Source of the DNA: a virus
Direction: 5' to 3' (one strand)
Virus record (IMG/VR): IMGVR_UViG_3300028802_000011
Location: 1-64,000 of that record
Length of the DNA stretch: 64,000 nucleotides
Below the pieces are notes generated by a model that saw only the letters and a list, made by a program, of their open reading frames with translations, did no database searches and had not been told where the DNA came from. The position numbers and the translations under genes are program-made. Positions within the stretch are counted from its first letter, which is position 1. The number at the start of each line of letters is the position of its first letter. Below are positions 1 to 8,441 of this stretch, in pieces.

Positions 1-848
1 GTGAGGGCATCATCCGCCTCGCGGTCGCGGCCGACGTACGCGCGGCGGGTCTCGTGATCCCCGTTCCCAACGCGATGGGCAAGACCATGTTCCAGTGGGA
101 AACCGCGACGGACATGGAGCCGGCTCAGATCTCGCTGTCTGGTGTGAGCCGGACCGAGGATGATCGGCAGGAGTTCACGCTGAACTCTCAGCCGATGCCC
201 ATCATCCACAAGGACTTCAACATGAACCTGCGCACTCTGGAGGCCAGCCGCAATCCTCCGGGTGAGCCGCTCGACACGATGCAGGCCGAGACCGCTGCTC
301 GCCTCGTGGCCGAGAAGATCGAGGAGGGATTCTTCCTCGGAACAAACGGCAAGACGTTCGGCGGTTCCCAGATCTATGGTCTGACGAACCATCCGAGCAT
401 CAACACGCAGGACTTCGAGAACAACGAGGAGTGGAACCACGCCAGCAAGGATGGCGCGGGGATCCTCACCGATGTGCTCGGGGCCATCACGAAGCTCGAG
501 GGTGACCGGTTCTACGGTCCCTACATGATCTACATCCCGACGGCGTACTCCGTGCCTCTCGAGAACGACTTCAAGGCGAACTCGGATCTCACGATCCGTC
601 AGCGTCTGCTGCAGATCAACGGAGTGCAGGGCATCAAGGTCGCGGATCAGTGCCCCGCGAACCAGGTCGTGATCGTGCAGATGACGCGGGACGTCATCTC
701 TCTCATCGACGGCGAGCCGATCCAGACGATTCAGTGGGATATCGAGGGCGGCATGATCCTGAAGTTCAAGGTCATGGCCATCCAGCATCCGCTGATCCGT
801 GCGGACGTCGACGGTCGATGCGGCGTCTGCGTCATCAAGCAGCTCTAA
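1..848 (+). CDS. Major capsid protein, 5'-truncated
   Basis: Shell-forming head protein, probably of the HK97-fold/encapsulin-like type. The frame is open from base 3, so the true start lies upstream of the window; 281 residues are visible. The visible part has the mixed alpha/beta character of these capsid proteins, with a stretch near residues 100-130 (KIEEGFFLGTNGKTFGG followed by a YGLTN motif) that I recognise from capsids annotated as encapsulin-like or bacteriocin-family. It is followed directly by connector and neck genes, as expected for a capsid gene. The upstream portal and MuF gene is found at the far end of the window instead. Family recognition is by eye; the capsid role is supported by both sequence and context. 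Confidence 0.8.
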   Translation, partial: EGIIRLAVAADVRAAGLVIPVPNAMGKTMFQWETATDMEPAQISLSGVSRTEDDRQEFTLNSQPMPIIHKDFNMNLRTLEASRNPPGEPLDTMQAETAARLVAEKIEEGFFLGTNGKTFGGSQIYGLTNHPSINTQDFENNEEWNHASKDGAGILTDVLGAITKLEGDRFYGPYMIYIPTAYSVPLENDFKANSDLTIRQRLLQINGVQGIKVADQCPANQVVIVQMTRDVISLIDGEPIQTIQWDIEGGMILKFKVMAIQHPLIRADVDGRCGVCVIKQL

Positions 849-875
849 GCTCAACCTGAGTGCAGGAGAGGAACG

Positions 876-1442
876 ATGGACTTCGATACGACAGTCGGCG
901 GTTCAGTGGCGACAAGCTATCCTTCCGTTGCCGAGGCCGACGACTACATCGGGACTCGACTGCACTCAGGAACGTGGTCGACACAGACGCAGGATACGAA
1001 AGAAGGCCTGCTGATGTGGGCGACGATGCTGTTGGATTCGTATCCTCGTGCGTGGACGGGGGGCGCGGTCACTGAGACTCAAGCTCTTCGATGGCCACGC
1101 ACGGGGATGTCGGATCGTGATGGCAGGGCCATCGCGGAGAACGTAATCCCCGTCGCTTTGAAGCGGGCGACCAGTGAGATGGCTCGTCAGCTTCTTGCCA
1201 CAGACCGTACCGCTGACAATTCCGTAATTAACAAGGGTATCAGCTCGATCAAAGCAGGCTCGGTGGCGCTCAGCTTTGAGAATCTGGTAACTAACAATTC
1301 GATCCTCGTGGCGCGCAGCATCCGAGAGCTGAACGCACTCTTGGCAGTACTACCAGACGCTGTCAAGTATCTCCTGGTGCCGAGCTGGTTGTTCGAAGAC
1401 CCGGAGGATTTGAGTAATGATCCTCTGTTCAGGGTGATCTGA
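876..1442 (+). CDS. Head-tail connector (DnaT-like/gp6-type adaptor)
   Basis: 188-residue protein, probably the adaptor ring that docks on the portal after packaging. An N-terminal segment of the type SYPSVAEADDYIGTRL, followed by a helical stretch with LRWPRTGM near residues 68-75, is typical of phage proteins annotated as DnaT-like ssDNA-binding or gp6-like adaptors sitting just after the capsid gene. The start is supported by an AGGAGAGG Shine-Dalgarno sequence about 6 nt upstream. It ends 1 nt into the next gene (TGATG junction). The DnaT label is a family name and not evidence of a replication role; position argues for a connector. Confidence 0.7.
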   Translation: MDFDTTVGGSVATSYPSVAEADDYIGTRLHSGTWSTQTQDTKEGLLMWATMLLDSYPRAWTGGAVTETQALRWPRTGMSDRDGRAIAENVIPVALKRATSEMARQLLATDRTADNSVINKGISSIKAGSVALSFENLVTNNSILVARSIRELNALLAVLPDAVKYLLVPSWLFEDPEDLSNDPLFRVI

Positions 1443-1831
1443 TGGGTTACGATGCAATCATCCGCGAAGGCATCGGGATTATCAACAACGAGACGTCGTC
1501 ACTTCAGACGATTGTCACTCAGTACCCGTACATCGGCGACGGTGGTTATGGCAAGATGCTCGGGAGTGGCATTCTCATCAGCGCCATTCACGAGCCGATG
1601 AACAAGATGATGCCTGGGGAAGTAGTAATCAAGGCGAAGCTCATCGTTGTGAGCGTTCTCGAGGATACACCTGCGTTCCCTGGGTTTACCAGACTCAATC
1701 CTGTGGATCCAAGGGATGAATTCGAGCTGCCGGGAGGAGTGCGAGGGGTCATCGTTGATATGCCTGGCCTCACGGACCCGACAACTACCAAACCGTACTT
1801 CTATGAGATCTTCATTGGGGAAAGCAAGTGA
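1442..1831 (+). CDS. Putative neck / head-closure protein
   Basis: 129-residue protein rich in beta-strand-like segments, located between the adaptor and the sugar block, where head-closure or tail-terminator genes normally sit. No catalytic motif, membrane segment or signal peptide. The start overlaps the previous stop by one base and the end overlaps the GTG start of the aminotransferase gene. I do not recognise the family with certainty; the neck assignment is inferred from position, size and the PGGVRGVIVDM turn-rich C-terminal half. Confidence 0.45.
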   Translation: MGYDAIIREGIGIINNETSSLQTIVTQYPYIGDGGYGKMLGSGILISAIHEPMNKMMPGEVVIKAKLIVVSVLEDTPAFPGFTRLNPVDPRDEFELPGGVRGVIVDMPGLTDPTTTKPYFYEIFIGESK

Positions 1832-2874
1832 AGACTATTAGAATCGCTGAACCGACCTTCCTTGGAAACGAAGTCGACTATGCTCTTGACGTCATGAGTT
1901 CTGGTTGGCTGACGAGGGGCAGGTTTGTCGAGCGATTCGAGGAGCTTATTGCTCAGTCGATGAGTGCAAAGCACGCGCTCGCGGTCTCGAACGGGACCGC
2001 CGCTCTCCATCTAGCCCTCCTCGGATTGGGAGTCAAGCCTGGGGATCGAGTCATTGTTCCCTCCTGCTCGTACATCGCGACGGCGAATGCCGTGAGGTAC
2101 TGCGGCGCGAAGCCGGTGTTCGTGGACGTTCGCCCTGACACCTGGACTCTTGATCCAGATGATGCCTTGATTGCAGCGAAGCGCACTGGTGCAGTCGGTA
2201 TCATCGGAGTGAACCTCTATGGGATCCCTTGCACGTTCCCTCATGCTCCGGAACTCTGGATGTTGGAGGATGCGTGCGAGTCCCACGGCACCAAACTCGC
2301 GGGCGATGTGGCAGTTCTCTCGTTTTACGGGAACAAAATCGTCACCTGTGGTGAGGGTGGAGCCGTCGTAACTAACAGATCCGATGTGTTCAAGCAGGCC
2401 TTCTTGCTCCACGGGCAGGGTACAACAGGAGCTCGGCGGTATCACCACGAGGTCCTGGGATACAACTACAGGCTCACGGATCTCCAGGCTGCGGTCGGTT
2501 GCGGTCAAATGGAGAAGCTTGACGAGCACCTGCGGCGACGTGCAGGCCTCCGTGATGCGTACTCGATGTATCTCCCGGCTGTGGACAGACAGACCTGGCC
2601 CTTGAACCATCCAAACTGGGTTATGCCTGTGATGGTTCCGAACAGGGACAACGTGATGAAGGCTCTTGCTGCTGATGGCATCGAGACGAGGCCGGTGTTC
2701 CCGCCTCTGCATCGTCAGCCGGGTTATCTCACGGATCAGCATCTGCCAGTTTCGCAAGAGATCGCACGCAGCGGACTGCTTCTGCCGCTTCACCTCAAGA
2801 TGAATGTCGAGGATGTCAAGTGGATCTGCGGAAGGTTGGCCTTGGCTATTCGTTCCTTGAGGGTCGCGGTATGA
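1828..2874 (+). CDS. DegT/DnrJ/EryC1/StrS-family sugar aminotransferase
   Basis: PLP-dependent (fold type I) aminotransferase of the kind that puts an amino group on a keto-sugar nucleotide. Motifs in order: SNGTAALHLAL at residues 54-64, the PLP-ring-stacking and pyridine-nitrogen region EDACESHG with Asp148, and the Schiff-base lysine Lys170 in SFYGNKIVTCGEGG. The Tyr-rich NYRLTDLQAAVG segment is also typical. At 348 residues it is near the usual family length (about 370). GTG start overlapping the preceding stop (GTGA). It heads a coupled run with an acyltransferase and two glycosyltransferases, implying synthesis and transfer of an N-acylated amino sugar. Finding this in the head module is unusual; the target (capsid, tail or DNA) is unknown. 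Confidence 0.85.
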   Translation: MKTIRIAEPTFLGNEVDYALDVMSSGWLTRGRFVERFEELIAQSMSAKHALAVSNGTAALHLALLGLGVKPGDRVIVPSCSYIATANAVRYCGAKPVFVDVRPDTWTLDPDDALIAAKRTGAVGIIGVNLYGIPCTFPHAPELWMLEDACESHGTKLAGDVAVLSFYGNKIVTCGEGGAVVTNRSDVFKQAFLLHGQGTTGARRYHHEVLGYNYRLTDLQAAVGCGQMEKLDEHLRRRAGLRDAYSMYLPAVDRQTWPLNHPNWVMPVMVPNRDNVMKALAADGIETRPVFPPLHRQPGYLTDQHLPVSQEIARSGLLLPLHLKMNVEDVKWICGRLALAIRSLRVAV

Positions 2875-3479
2875 GCGAAGAGAATCCGCGCAACTACTTC
2901 GACCAGATGCAGAACCTGGTGCATATGCTCGAGGAGCAGATGAACCTGGACGAGATCATGCGCCAGTCCAACCTCGAGATCGAGCGCTCTCAGCAGGGTC
3001 TTTATCAGAACCAGATCTACGAGCCTGTGGTCATGACGAACCGTGCTGCGATCCACTTCGGCAAGCTCGGAGTTCGCGTTGACAGTTTTGTCAAGATCGA
3101 AGGAGGCACCGGAGTCCATATCGGTGCCGGAACACACATTGCTAGCTTCGCCCACATCGGTATCGGTGGAGGGCAGGTCATCATCGAAGAGTTCTGTGCC
3201 GTGGCCTCTGGCGGGAAAATCATCTCTGGCAGCAATCAGCCGGATGCCATCAGCATGAGCGCGTCTTCTTTCAAGGAGATGCAGCGAGTTGCTCGTGGCG
3301 TCGTCATCATGAAGAAGTACTCGTGCGTTCTTACGAACGCAGTCGTCCTTCCTGGAGTAACACTCCACGAAGGATCCATACTCGCAGCAGGTGCAGTCGC
3401 GACGAAGGACATTCCGGCCTGGGAAATCTGGGGCGGAGTGCCGGCGAAATTCATTAGCAAACGGGAGATCAAGAGATGA
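2871..3479 (+). CDS. Left-handed beta-helix (hexapeptide) acyltransferase
   Basis: 202-residue acyltransferase-like protein, likely transferring an acetyl or formyl group to the amino sugar made by the neighbouring aminotransferase. The N-terminal ~50 residues are helical and charged; from about residue 75 onward there are hexapeptide-type repeats (VHIGAGTHIASFAHIGIG), and the C-terminus has the signature closing motif LAAGAVATKDIPAWEIWGG followed by VPAKFI, as in sugar O/N-acetyltransferases of the LbH family. The start at 2871 is chosen because it makes an ATGA overlap with the upstream stop; an in-frame ATG 51 nt earlier would run deep into that gene. The catalytic His is not assigned with confidence. 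Confidence 0.82.
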   Translation: MSEENPRNYFDQMQNLVHMLEEQMNLDEIMRQSNLEIERSQQGLYQNQIYEPVVMTNRAAIHFGKLGVRVDSFVKIEGGTGVHIGAGTHIASFAHIGIGGGQVIIEEFCAVASGGKIISGSNQPDAISMSASSFKEMQRVARGVVIMKKYSCVLTNAVVLPGVTLHEGSILAAGAVATKDIPAWEIWGGVPAKFISKREIKR

Positions 3480-4168
3480 GGATCTGCGTCACGTCAGCCT
3501 TCAGGGACTGCAGTGATGCTCAGCTTCTTCGATGGGTGGGTCAGGTTCGTCAGCTGGCTCTTAGTGCTGGGTCCTTTCACGACGTATGTGCTATCGCTGT
3601 GGAAGGTGACTCGAAGGACTACACTCACCGAAGACTGTGCATCTTCGCGAAGCAGAGAGGCATCGACCTCAAGCTCGTGAAGCAGGACCTCGGGACTCCG
3701 CGCTATGGATCTACCGAAGATCCTGCACGGATGGCCGCACTCTCGAAAGTTCTCAACGAGGCATTTGACAATCTCGAGGAAGATGTCGACATGGTTATGC
3801 ACGTTGAGAGTGACCTGATCTGGTCTCCCGAAACTGTCATTGATCTCATCGACCTCGTTGGTAGTGGCCGAGACATTGTGGCTCCACTGGTTTTTGCCGG
3901 CGAGCATTTCTACGATGTCTGGGGCTTCCGTGGAATGGATGGCAGCCGGTTTGCCCCGTTCCCTCCGTATCATGCCAGCGTTCTTGCGAACCAGGGCAAG
4001 ATGACGGAGGTCAGCAGCGTCGGGAGCTGTCTGGTAATGCGAGGTGACATTGCCAGACAGGTTCGTATCGAGAACGGTGGCGCTCTGGTAGGATGGTGCG
4101 AGAACGCCCGAAGTAAGGGACACAAGATCTGGGTCGAACCGCGTCTGGCAGTGAGGCATCCCGCATGA
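3476..4168 (+). CDS. GT-A glycosyltransferase, Anp1/GT62-like
   Basis: 230-residue probable nucleotide-sugar glycosyltransferase. The acidic metal-binding motif is in MHVESDLIWSP (Glu111-Ser-Asp113). It is followed by DIVAPLVF, a Tyr-Asp-x-Trp segment, a VSSVGSCLVMRGDI loop and a late GWCENARSKGHKIWVEP region ending in RHP. This order closely resembles Anp1-type (GT62) enzymes and their phage relatives. It is ATGA-coupled to the genes on both sides. Donor and acceptor are unknown; with the aminotransferase and acyltransferase upstream, an amino-sugar donor is a reasonable inference. Confidence 0.72.
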   Translation: MRICVTSAFRDCSDAQLLRWVGQVRQLALSAGSFHDVCAIAVEGDSKDYTHRRLCIFAKQRGIDLKLVKQDLGTPRYGSTEDPARMAALSKVLNEAFDNLEEDVDMVMHVESDLIWSPETVIDLIDLVGSGRDIVAPLVFAGEHFYDVWGFRGMDGSRFAPFPPYHASVLANQGKMTEVSSVGSCLVMRGDIARQVRIENGGALVGWCENARSKGHKIWVEPRLAVRHPA

Positions 4169-5034
4169 AGGTCTGTGTCGAAGCACCTCCGGTTATGAGC
4201 CGGGCGATGTTCCGCGTCGCCGATGCCTTGCGCGCGCACGCTCCCGCGGGAGTGCAGTGCGTGAAGACTGGCATCGAGTCTGATCTTCAAGTCCTCCATG
4301 TAATTGGGATGGAAGGAATGCCCGACGCCATCTCCAAGTCACCGGAGTACGCAGTCCTTCAATACTGCTACAGAAGCGCGAACGGATCTCCTGAGCAGTG
4401 GAATGAAGTTTGGAAGAATGCTCGGATGGTGTGGAGCTATTATGGCGATCTCCCCGTGCCCGAAGGAACAAACTTCCTCCACAGTCCTCTTGGAGTTGAC
4501 ACTTCAGTGTTCCGCTGGAACCCTGCCCCTCGCTGTCGCGCGGTCGTTACGACAGGCTTCGTTTCCGGGCCGTGTGCGGAGGCGATCGAGGAAGTTGCAG
4601 TCGCGGCTCTCAGGTCAGGGTTCGAAGTAGTCCACATCGGGCCGACTGATGTTGTCGGAATGAACCCTCGTATCTCACGGCACAAGGACTGGAACGCTCT
4701 TGGAGGAATCTCCGACGCACGTCTTGCGGAGATTTACCAGAACGCAATGTGGGTGTCGGGCCTGCGGCACGTCGAAGGCTTCGAACTGCCGGCTCTCGAG
4801 GGCCTGGCCTGCGGCGCGAGGCCCATACTCTTCGAGCGCCCCGACATGCGTCAATGGTACGACGGGATGGCAGACTTCATCCCCGAGTGTCACGGTGACG
4901 AGCTCATCCAGCACCTCCTCGAACTGTTCAAGTCGCGGCCCGTGACTGTCGATCCGGCTGTGTACGACATCATCTCGCACGAGCTCAGTTGGGATTGCTT
5001 CGCGAAGACGTTCTGGAAGGAGCTTGGAGTATGA
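4165..5034 (+). CDS. GT-B glycosyltransferase (GT4-like)
   Basis: 289-residue protein with the C-terminal signature of GT4-type enzymes: an SPLGVDTSVFRWNP linker at about residues 109-122, then GLRHVEGFELPALEGLACG around residues 194-212, which contains the E-x7-E-like nucleotide-sugar binding motif (GFELPALEGLACG). The N-terminal acceptor domain is shorter than in typical GT4 proteins (about 350-400 residues), so it may be a compact phage version. ATGA-coupled upstream and downstream. Second of two glycosyltransferases in the sugar block. Confidence 0.75.
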   Translation: MKVCVEAPPVMSRAMFRVADALRAHAPAGVQCVKTGIESDLQVLHVIGMEGMPDAISKSPEYAVLQYCYRSANGSPEQWNEVWKNARMVWSYYGDLPVPEGTNFLHSPLGVDTSVFRWNPAPRCRAVVTTGFVSGPCAEAIEEVAVAALRSGFEVVHIGPTDVVGMNPRISRHKDWNALGGISDARLAEIYQNAMWVSGLRHVEGFELPALEGLACGARPILFERPDMRQWYDGMADFIPECHGDELIQHLLELFKSRPVTVDPAVYDIISHELSWDCFAKTFWKELGV

Positions 5035-5528
5035 GCATCCTTACCAGACCGAACGGATTCCCTGGTCTGATCAAGCTGAATGATCCGAGGAAGTTCCTTG
5101 GTGAAGACGGTATGATGACAGGCCAGGAGATCACAGCTTGGGAGGTTTCTCTCAAGCTCGTTTCCATTCCATTGCCTCAGCCTCTTTTACTATCTCTTGG
5201 AGGAGAAGCCAAGAGGATTCGCTTTCATCCCGCAGGTGCGGAATCGTTGGACCGCGCTCTGCACGCGATCCACGAGGATGGGCTCTGGCACAAGATGGGA
5301 GTGTACGGCGGATGTTTCGCTGTTCGCACTCAACGAGGTAGCGCTATCAAGTGGTCTGTTCACACTTGGGGTCTTGCTCTCGACATCGATGTGCTTAACA
5401 ATCCACTTGGTGCAGTTCCAAAGATGGACGCGTCCCTCATTCAGATCTTTGAGTCCTATGACTTCGTGTGGGGAGGACGATGGGCGCGTCCTGATGGGAT
5501 GCACTTCCAGTTCTGTAGTAACTACTGA
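5031..5528 (+). CDS. Endolysin, M15-family peptidase
   Basis: 165-residue zinc peptidase likely cleaving peptidoglycan stem peptides at lysis. The zinc site is clear: SVHTWGLALDIDV supplies His111 and Asp118, and the late DGMHFQF supplies His158, the spacing expected for VanY/L-alanyl-D-glutamate peptidases. No signal peptide is visible, so it would need a holin to reach the wall. The start at 5031 gives an ATGA overlap with the glycosyltransferase stop; an upstream in-frame ATG (4989) is inside that gene. Followed at once by membrane and lipoprotein genes that fit a lysis cassette. Confidence 0.88.
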   Translation: MSILTRPNGFPGLIKLNDPRKFLGEDGMMTGQEITAWEVSLKLVSIPLPQPLLLSLGGEAKRIRFHPAGAESLDRALHAIHEDGLWHKMGVYGGCFAVRTQRGSAIKWSVHTWGLALDIDVLNNPLGAVPKMDASLIQIFESYDFVWGGRWARPDGMHFQFCSNY

Positions 5529-5537
5529 GGATTAACA

Positions 5538-6092
5538 ATGGAAATTTCAAAGCTCCTCGGTGCGGACCCGTTGACGCTGGCGCTGATCGCGCTGATCCTC
5601 CTGATTGGCGGGTTCACGGGAGTCACGAAGGTCTTTCCGATTCTGGTGAAGAGACTTGTGACGTCGGTGGAGGTACAGAGAACACAGAAGATCTCTGAGA
5701 ATGTCGAGCGCAGTGTATCCGACAAACTACTCGAGTCTTTGGGCGAACAACTTCTTTCGAAGAATGAGGAGCGGGGCAAGACGCTGCACCAGCATTCGCA
5801 AGATCTGACCGCTCTGAACCTCAAGACAGCGCGACATGATCGGGAGATCCGAGACCTGAAGGCCAGCGTGGAGGACCTCAGGGAAAGGCAGTTTGACTTG
5901 GAGAAGAATATCATACTGATCCAGGCTGCCCAGAAGTATCAGACGGAAAAGCTTGAGGAGTTGTGCGAGCGCATCGAGAAGCTCGAAGCGTGGGGAACTA
6001 CGATCGCTCGCATTGACGCTTACTTTCAAATGCGGACTCAGCGAATGCTGCCTGATATTACACCGGAGCCGCGGAATGGAGAGAAGGCATGA
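5538..6092 (+). CDS. Membrane-anchored coiled-coil protein, lysis-associated
   Basis: 184 residues: one strongly hydrophobic segment near residues 13-35 (LTLALIALILLIGGFTGVTKV), then a long charged, heptad-like helical region from about 50 to 165 with many Glu, Lys and Leu. No enzyme motif. Directly after the endolysin and ATGA-coupled to a small lipoprotein gene, an arrangement that recalls an inner-membrane spanin with its lipoprotein partner. It could equally be a holin accessory protein. The topology is read from the sequence; the spanin idea is inference from context. Confidence 0.55.
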   Translation: MEISKLLGADPLTLALIALILLIGGFTGVTKVFPILVKRLVTSVEVQRTQKISENVERSVSDKLLESLGEQLLSKNEERGKTLHQHSQDLTALNLKTARHDREIRDLKASVEDLRERQFDLEKNIILIQAAQKYQTEKLEELCERIEKLEAWGTTIARIDAYFQMRTQRMLPDITPEPRNGEKA

Positions 6093-6580
6093 AGTTCATT
6101 GTCGTTTTGCTGGCGCTCCTCTTCGTGTCGTGCGATGGTGAGTCGCCGACACAGGTGCAGCCGCCCGTCATTAATGTGACTGTCAACAATTTCCAGGACA
6201 GCCAGAACGCAGGCCAGGCTCCTGGAGGGCAGGTCACACCGAGTCCTACGTGCGGAACGCGAAGGACCAGTGATGTCGGCTGGTCAGTGATGGGAGGGTT
6301 CACAAGGTCTGGTACTCCCATCGACAGGTTCGCAACGACTGCACCCAACGGCTCTATCGTTCAGTTCGACATCACTCCGAAGGACGCAACTGGCAATCTT
6401 CCTGCGGAGTGCCACGGATCGATCTCGTATTCGACGCCTTCGGGTCCGTGTCGAGCAGTCAGTGTTCAACCTGACAACTTCAATCCGCGCGTGGAAATCA
6501 CCGGGAGCTCGGGAGTCTGTGCTCTAACAGGAAGAGTCGACGGGCTCAGCGTCACTGTCGAAATTCAGGCCGTCTCTTAA
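6089..6580 (+). CDS. Small lipoprotein
   Basis: 163 residues with a lipoprotein signal peptide: hydrophobic n/h-region MKFIVVLLALLFVSC with lipobox LFVSC and Cys15 as the predicted lipidated residue. The mature part begins with an acidic, Pro/Asn-rich linker and continues into a compact domain with four further cysteines (in pairs that could be disulphides), consistent with life outside the cytoplasm. Possible outer-membrane partner of the preceding coiled-coil protein, but it is longer than most o-spanins, so that role is tentative. No enzyme family recognised. Confidence 0.6.
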   Translation: MKFIVVLLALLFVSCDGESPTQVQPPVINVTVNNFQDSQNAGQAPGGQVTPSPTCGTRRTSDVGWSVMGGFTRSGTPIDRFATTAPNGSIVQFDITPKDATGNLPAECHGSISYSTPSGPCRAVSVQPDNFNPRVEITGSSGVCALTGRVDGLSVTVEIQAVS

Positions 6581-6590
6581 GGGAGAAGTC

Positions 6591-7229
6591 ATGAAGAGAA
6601 TCATTAGCCTCATCCTTCTGGTACTGTGCGCGCAGATGGTGCATGCACAGGAGCCCGTCTCGCCGTTTGCCTGGCGCGCCTCTACGCTGGCCGGTACGTA
6701 CATCGGCCCGGCTGGTAGGCGCGCGGTGTTTGGCGCCAGGCTGGAGGCCAGCGTAGAGGCACCGGCTGGTCTACGTCTGTACGGTAGGCTGGATGGTACG
6801 GCTCAGGGGGATGGTGGCGCGGCTGCGGCTGGCCTGGCGAACATTGACAGTTTCACCAACGGTGAAATCTACTTCTGTCTGTCCAGACCCGTCGCAGCCG
6901 GAGTGGGTCCTGCGTTGCTCTACGGATGGAGCGTGCCTCTTGAGCGGACCGAACAAGTCCTCGAGAAGACTCCTCGAACAGCGCTAGTCGGATTACTAGC
7001 AACCAATTCGAGGAGCTGGATCCTGCTTGGAGTGGGAATGCACGAGGCAGCCGGCGATGTTGATGTGCCGAACATCGATTCGCCCGGCCCATGGAGTTGG
7101 AACAAGTTTCGTGTGATCGCGAGTGGATCGATACTCATCGACGGACGCACGTCGTTCGCTGGTGAGGTAATTGCGGGCGAGCATAGTTTCGCAAGAGGCT
7201 ATGTTGTGGTCCAGGTGGGTGGACGATGA
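6591..7229 (+). CDS. Exported protein of unknown function
   Basis: 212 residues with a clear Sec signal peptide (MKRIISLILLVLCAQMVHA, cleavage likely after residue 19). The mature protein alternates small, aromatic and charged residues in beta-strand-like stretches (ARLEASVEAPAGLRLYGRLD and similar), which could form a small beta-barrel or periplasmic beta-sandwich. No cysteine motif or catalytic signature. GGGAGAAG Shine-Dalgarno precedes the ATG. Local GC is high, with repeated GGCCGG-like words, compared with the flanking genes. Function unknown; candidate envelope or superinfection-related protein by location only. Confidence 0.55.
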   Translation: MKRIISLILLVLCAQMVHAQEPVSPFAWRASTLAGTYIGPAGRRAVFGARLEASVEAPAGLRLYGRLDGTAQGDGGAAAAGLANIDSFTNGEIYFCLSRPVAAGVGPALLYGWSVPLERTEQVLEKTPRTALVGLLATNSRSWILLGVGMHEAAGDVDVPNIDSPGPWSWNKFRVIASGSILIDGRTSFAGEVIAGEHSFARGYVVVQVGGR

Positions 7230-7957
7230 GGTTCAATGTCAAGAATCTTCTCAAGTGGATTGGCACTCGGGTCCTCTTTGTACTGGCGTTCTGTGTTATT
7301 CTTGCGACTGGCGTTTGCAACTTCGGTTGCGCTCGCTTCAGGGATGATCCGTGCCGGCTCCTTCCGCCAGGAACCTGCACCCAGCCGACGCCCGAACCTA
7401 CTGCGACTCCAAGTCCTGAGCCGACAGTCACACCGACTGGGACTCCGCAGTCGCAGCCGACTTCGAGTCCTACACCGCACCCGACAGCGACGATGACACC
7501 TGTGCCTGGAGTCGAGCTTCCTGAAGTTGCTTTCTTCAAAACAGGAGGCACGAATCTCACTTGCAAGAGAGGCCAGGTTTGTTGTCAGAACGCGGAGGAT
7601 AGCCCTCGCTTCCAGAATCAGCACGTCTGTGAAGTCGGTGGAACTTTATATCTTGCGCCGAAGCATCCACCGGAAACCGATCCGAATCAGGCAGGACCGT
7701 GCGATCCGCCTCACGAGCTGAACTGGAATTCGTTTTGCTTGAGGCAGGAGTGGGATAACGAGGGAGGTCCTGTTCGCAACGTCAGTGGAGCTCGGTCGTG
7801 GCGCATCAATCCTGGAAATCCATTCCACACCGATGTCGAATGGATCGAAGGGCAGTGCTTCACGATCTGTGCGAAGCCTCCTGTTCCGTTTGTCGTGCGC
7901 GGTCTGACCTTGAGAGTTCGTGAAGGTGCCGAGCGCTGCGTCGAGCACTGTTATTAA
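7226..7957 (+). CDS. Pro/Thr-rich lipoprotein-like surface protein
   Basis: 243 residues. A hydrophobic export signal near residues 12-37 ends in NFGC, a plausible lipobox-like site. It is followed at about residues 50-90 by a low-complexity Pro/Thr/Ser linker (PTPEPTATPSPEPTVTPTG and similar), then a Cys-rich domain containing CKRGQVCC, CDPPHELNW and a CFTIC motif. The layout (anchor, extended linker, disulphide-rich head) is that of a surface-displayed protein. Overlaps the upstream gene by 4 nt. Family not recognised. It may be an envelope protein expressed during infection rather than a virion part. Confidence 0.55.
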   Translation: MRFNVKNLLKWIGTRVLFVLAFCVILATGVCNFGCARFRDDPCRLLPPGTCTQPTPEPTATPSPEPTVTPTGTPQSQPTSSPTPHPTATMTPVPGVELPEVAFFKTGGTNLTCKRGQVCCQNAEDSPRFQNQHVCEVGGTLYLAPKHPPETDPNQAGPCDPPHELNWNSFCLRQEWDNEGGPVRNVSGARSWRINPGNPFHTDVEWIEGQCFTICAKPPVPFVVRGLTLRVREGAERCVEHCY

Positions 7958-7967
7958 GGAGCGAGTC

Positions 7968-8441
7968 ATGCACAAGTTGATGATGAAGATCGGATTCGGC
8001 CTACTCGGAAAGAAGCTCAAGGACAGTTCACTCTACGAGCCTCTCAAGGGAAGGAAGCGCATCATCGGACTGATGTTCGGCATCTTGACAATCCTCCTGA
8101 TGCAGTTCCCTGACGTGCCGACGGCCGTCACTGAAGTCGTTGCTGGTTTGGCCGGTGTTTTCCTCAGCCTTGGCTGGATCGACGCGAAGTACAGGGACTC
8201 GCCATTCACCGGAGCGACGGGCTGGTACGTCTTCCTGCGCGATCACTGGACCTGGGTCACGGGCCTGGCAGCCGGCCTCGTTGGCTATCTGACAAAATGC
8301 GAAGGACTCACGGCGAAGATCATGGGAACGTTGCACCTGGAGTGCAGCGTCGGTATCACCGTCATCGGAGTTCTAGTAGCACTCCTCGGATGGGCAGTCG
8401 GTGCCGCGAAGCTCGCTACTCCTGAAGAGAAAGCCGCGTAA
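7968..8441 (+). CDS. Holin-like multi-spanning membrane protein
   Basis: 157 residues with about three hydrophobic segments: IIGLMFGILTILLMQF (about 33-48), VVAGLAGVFLSLGWI (about 56-72) and VGITVIGVLVALLGWAVGAA near residues 129-150, plus a weaker one around WVTGLAAGLVGYLT. A basic N-terminus and a short charged C-terminus suit a holin. The start at 7968 is preferred over an upstream in-frame ATG because AAGGAG lies 7 nt ahead of it. With the endolysin it would complete a lysis module; a holin role is inferred from topology and neighbourhood. Confidence 0.55.
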   Translation: MHKLMMKIGFGLLGKKLKDSSLYEPLKGRKRIIGLMFGILTILLMQFPDVPTAVTEVVAGLAGVFLSLGWIDAKYRDSPFTGATGWYVFLRDHWTWVTGLAAGLVGYLTKCEGLTAKIMGTLHLECSVGITVIGVLVALLGWAVGAAKLATPEEKAA

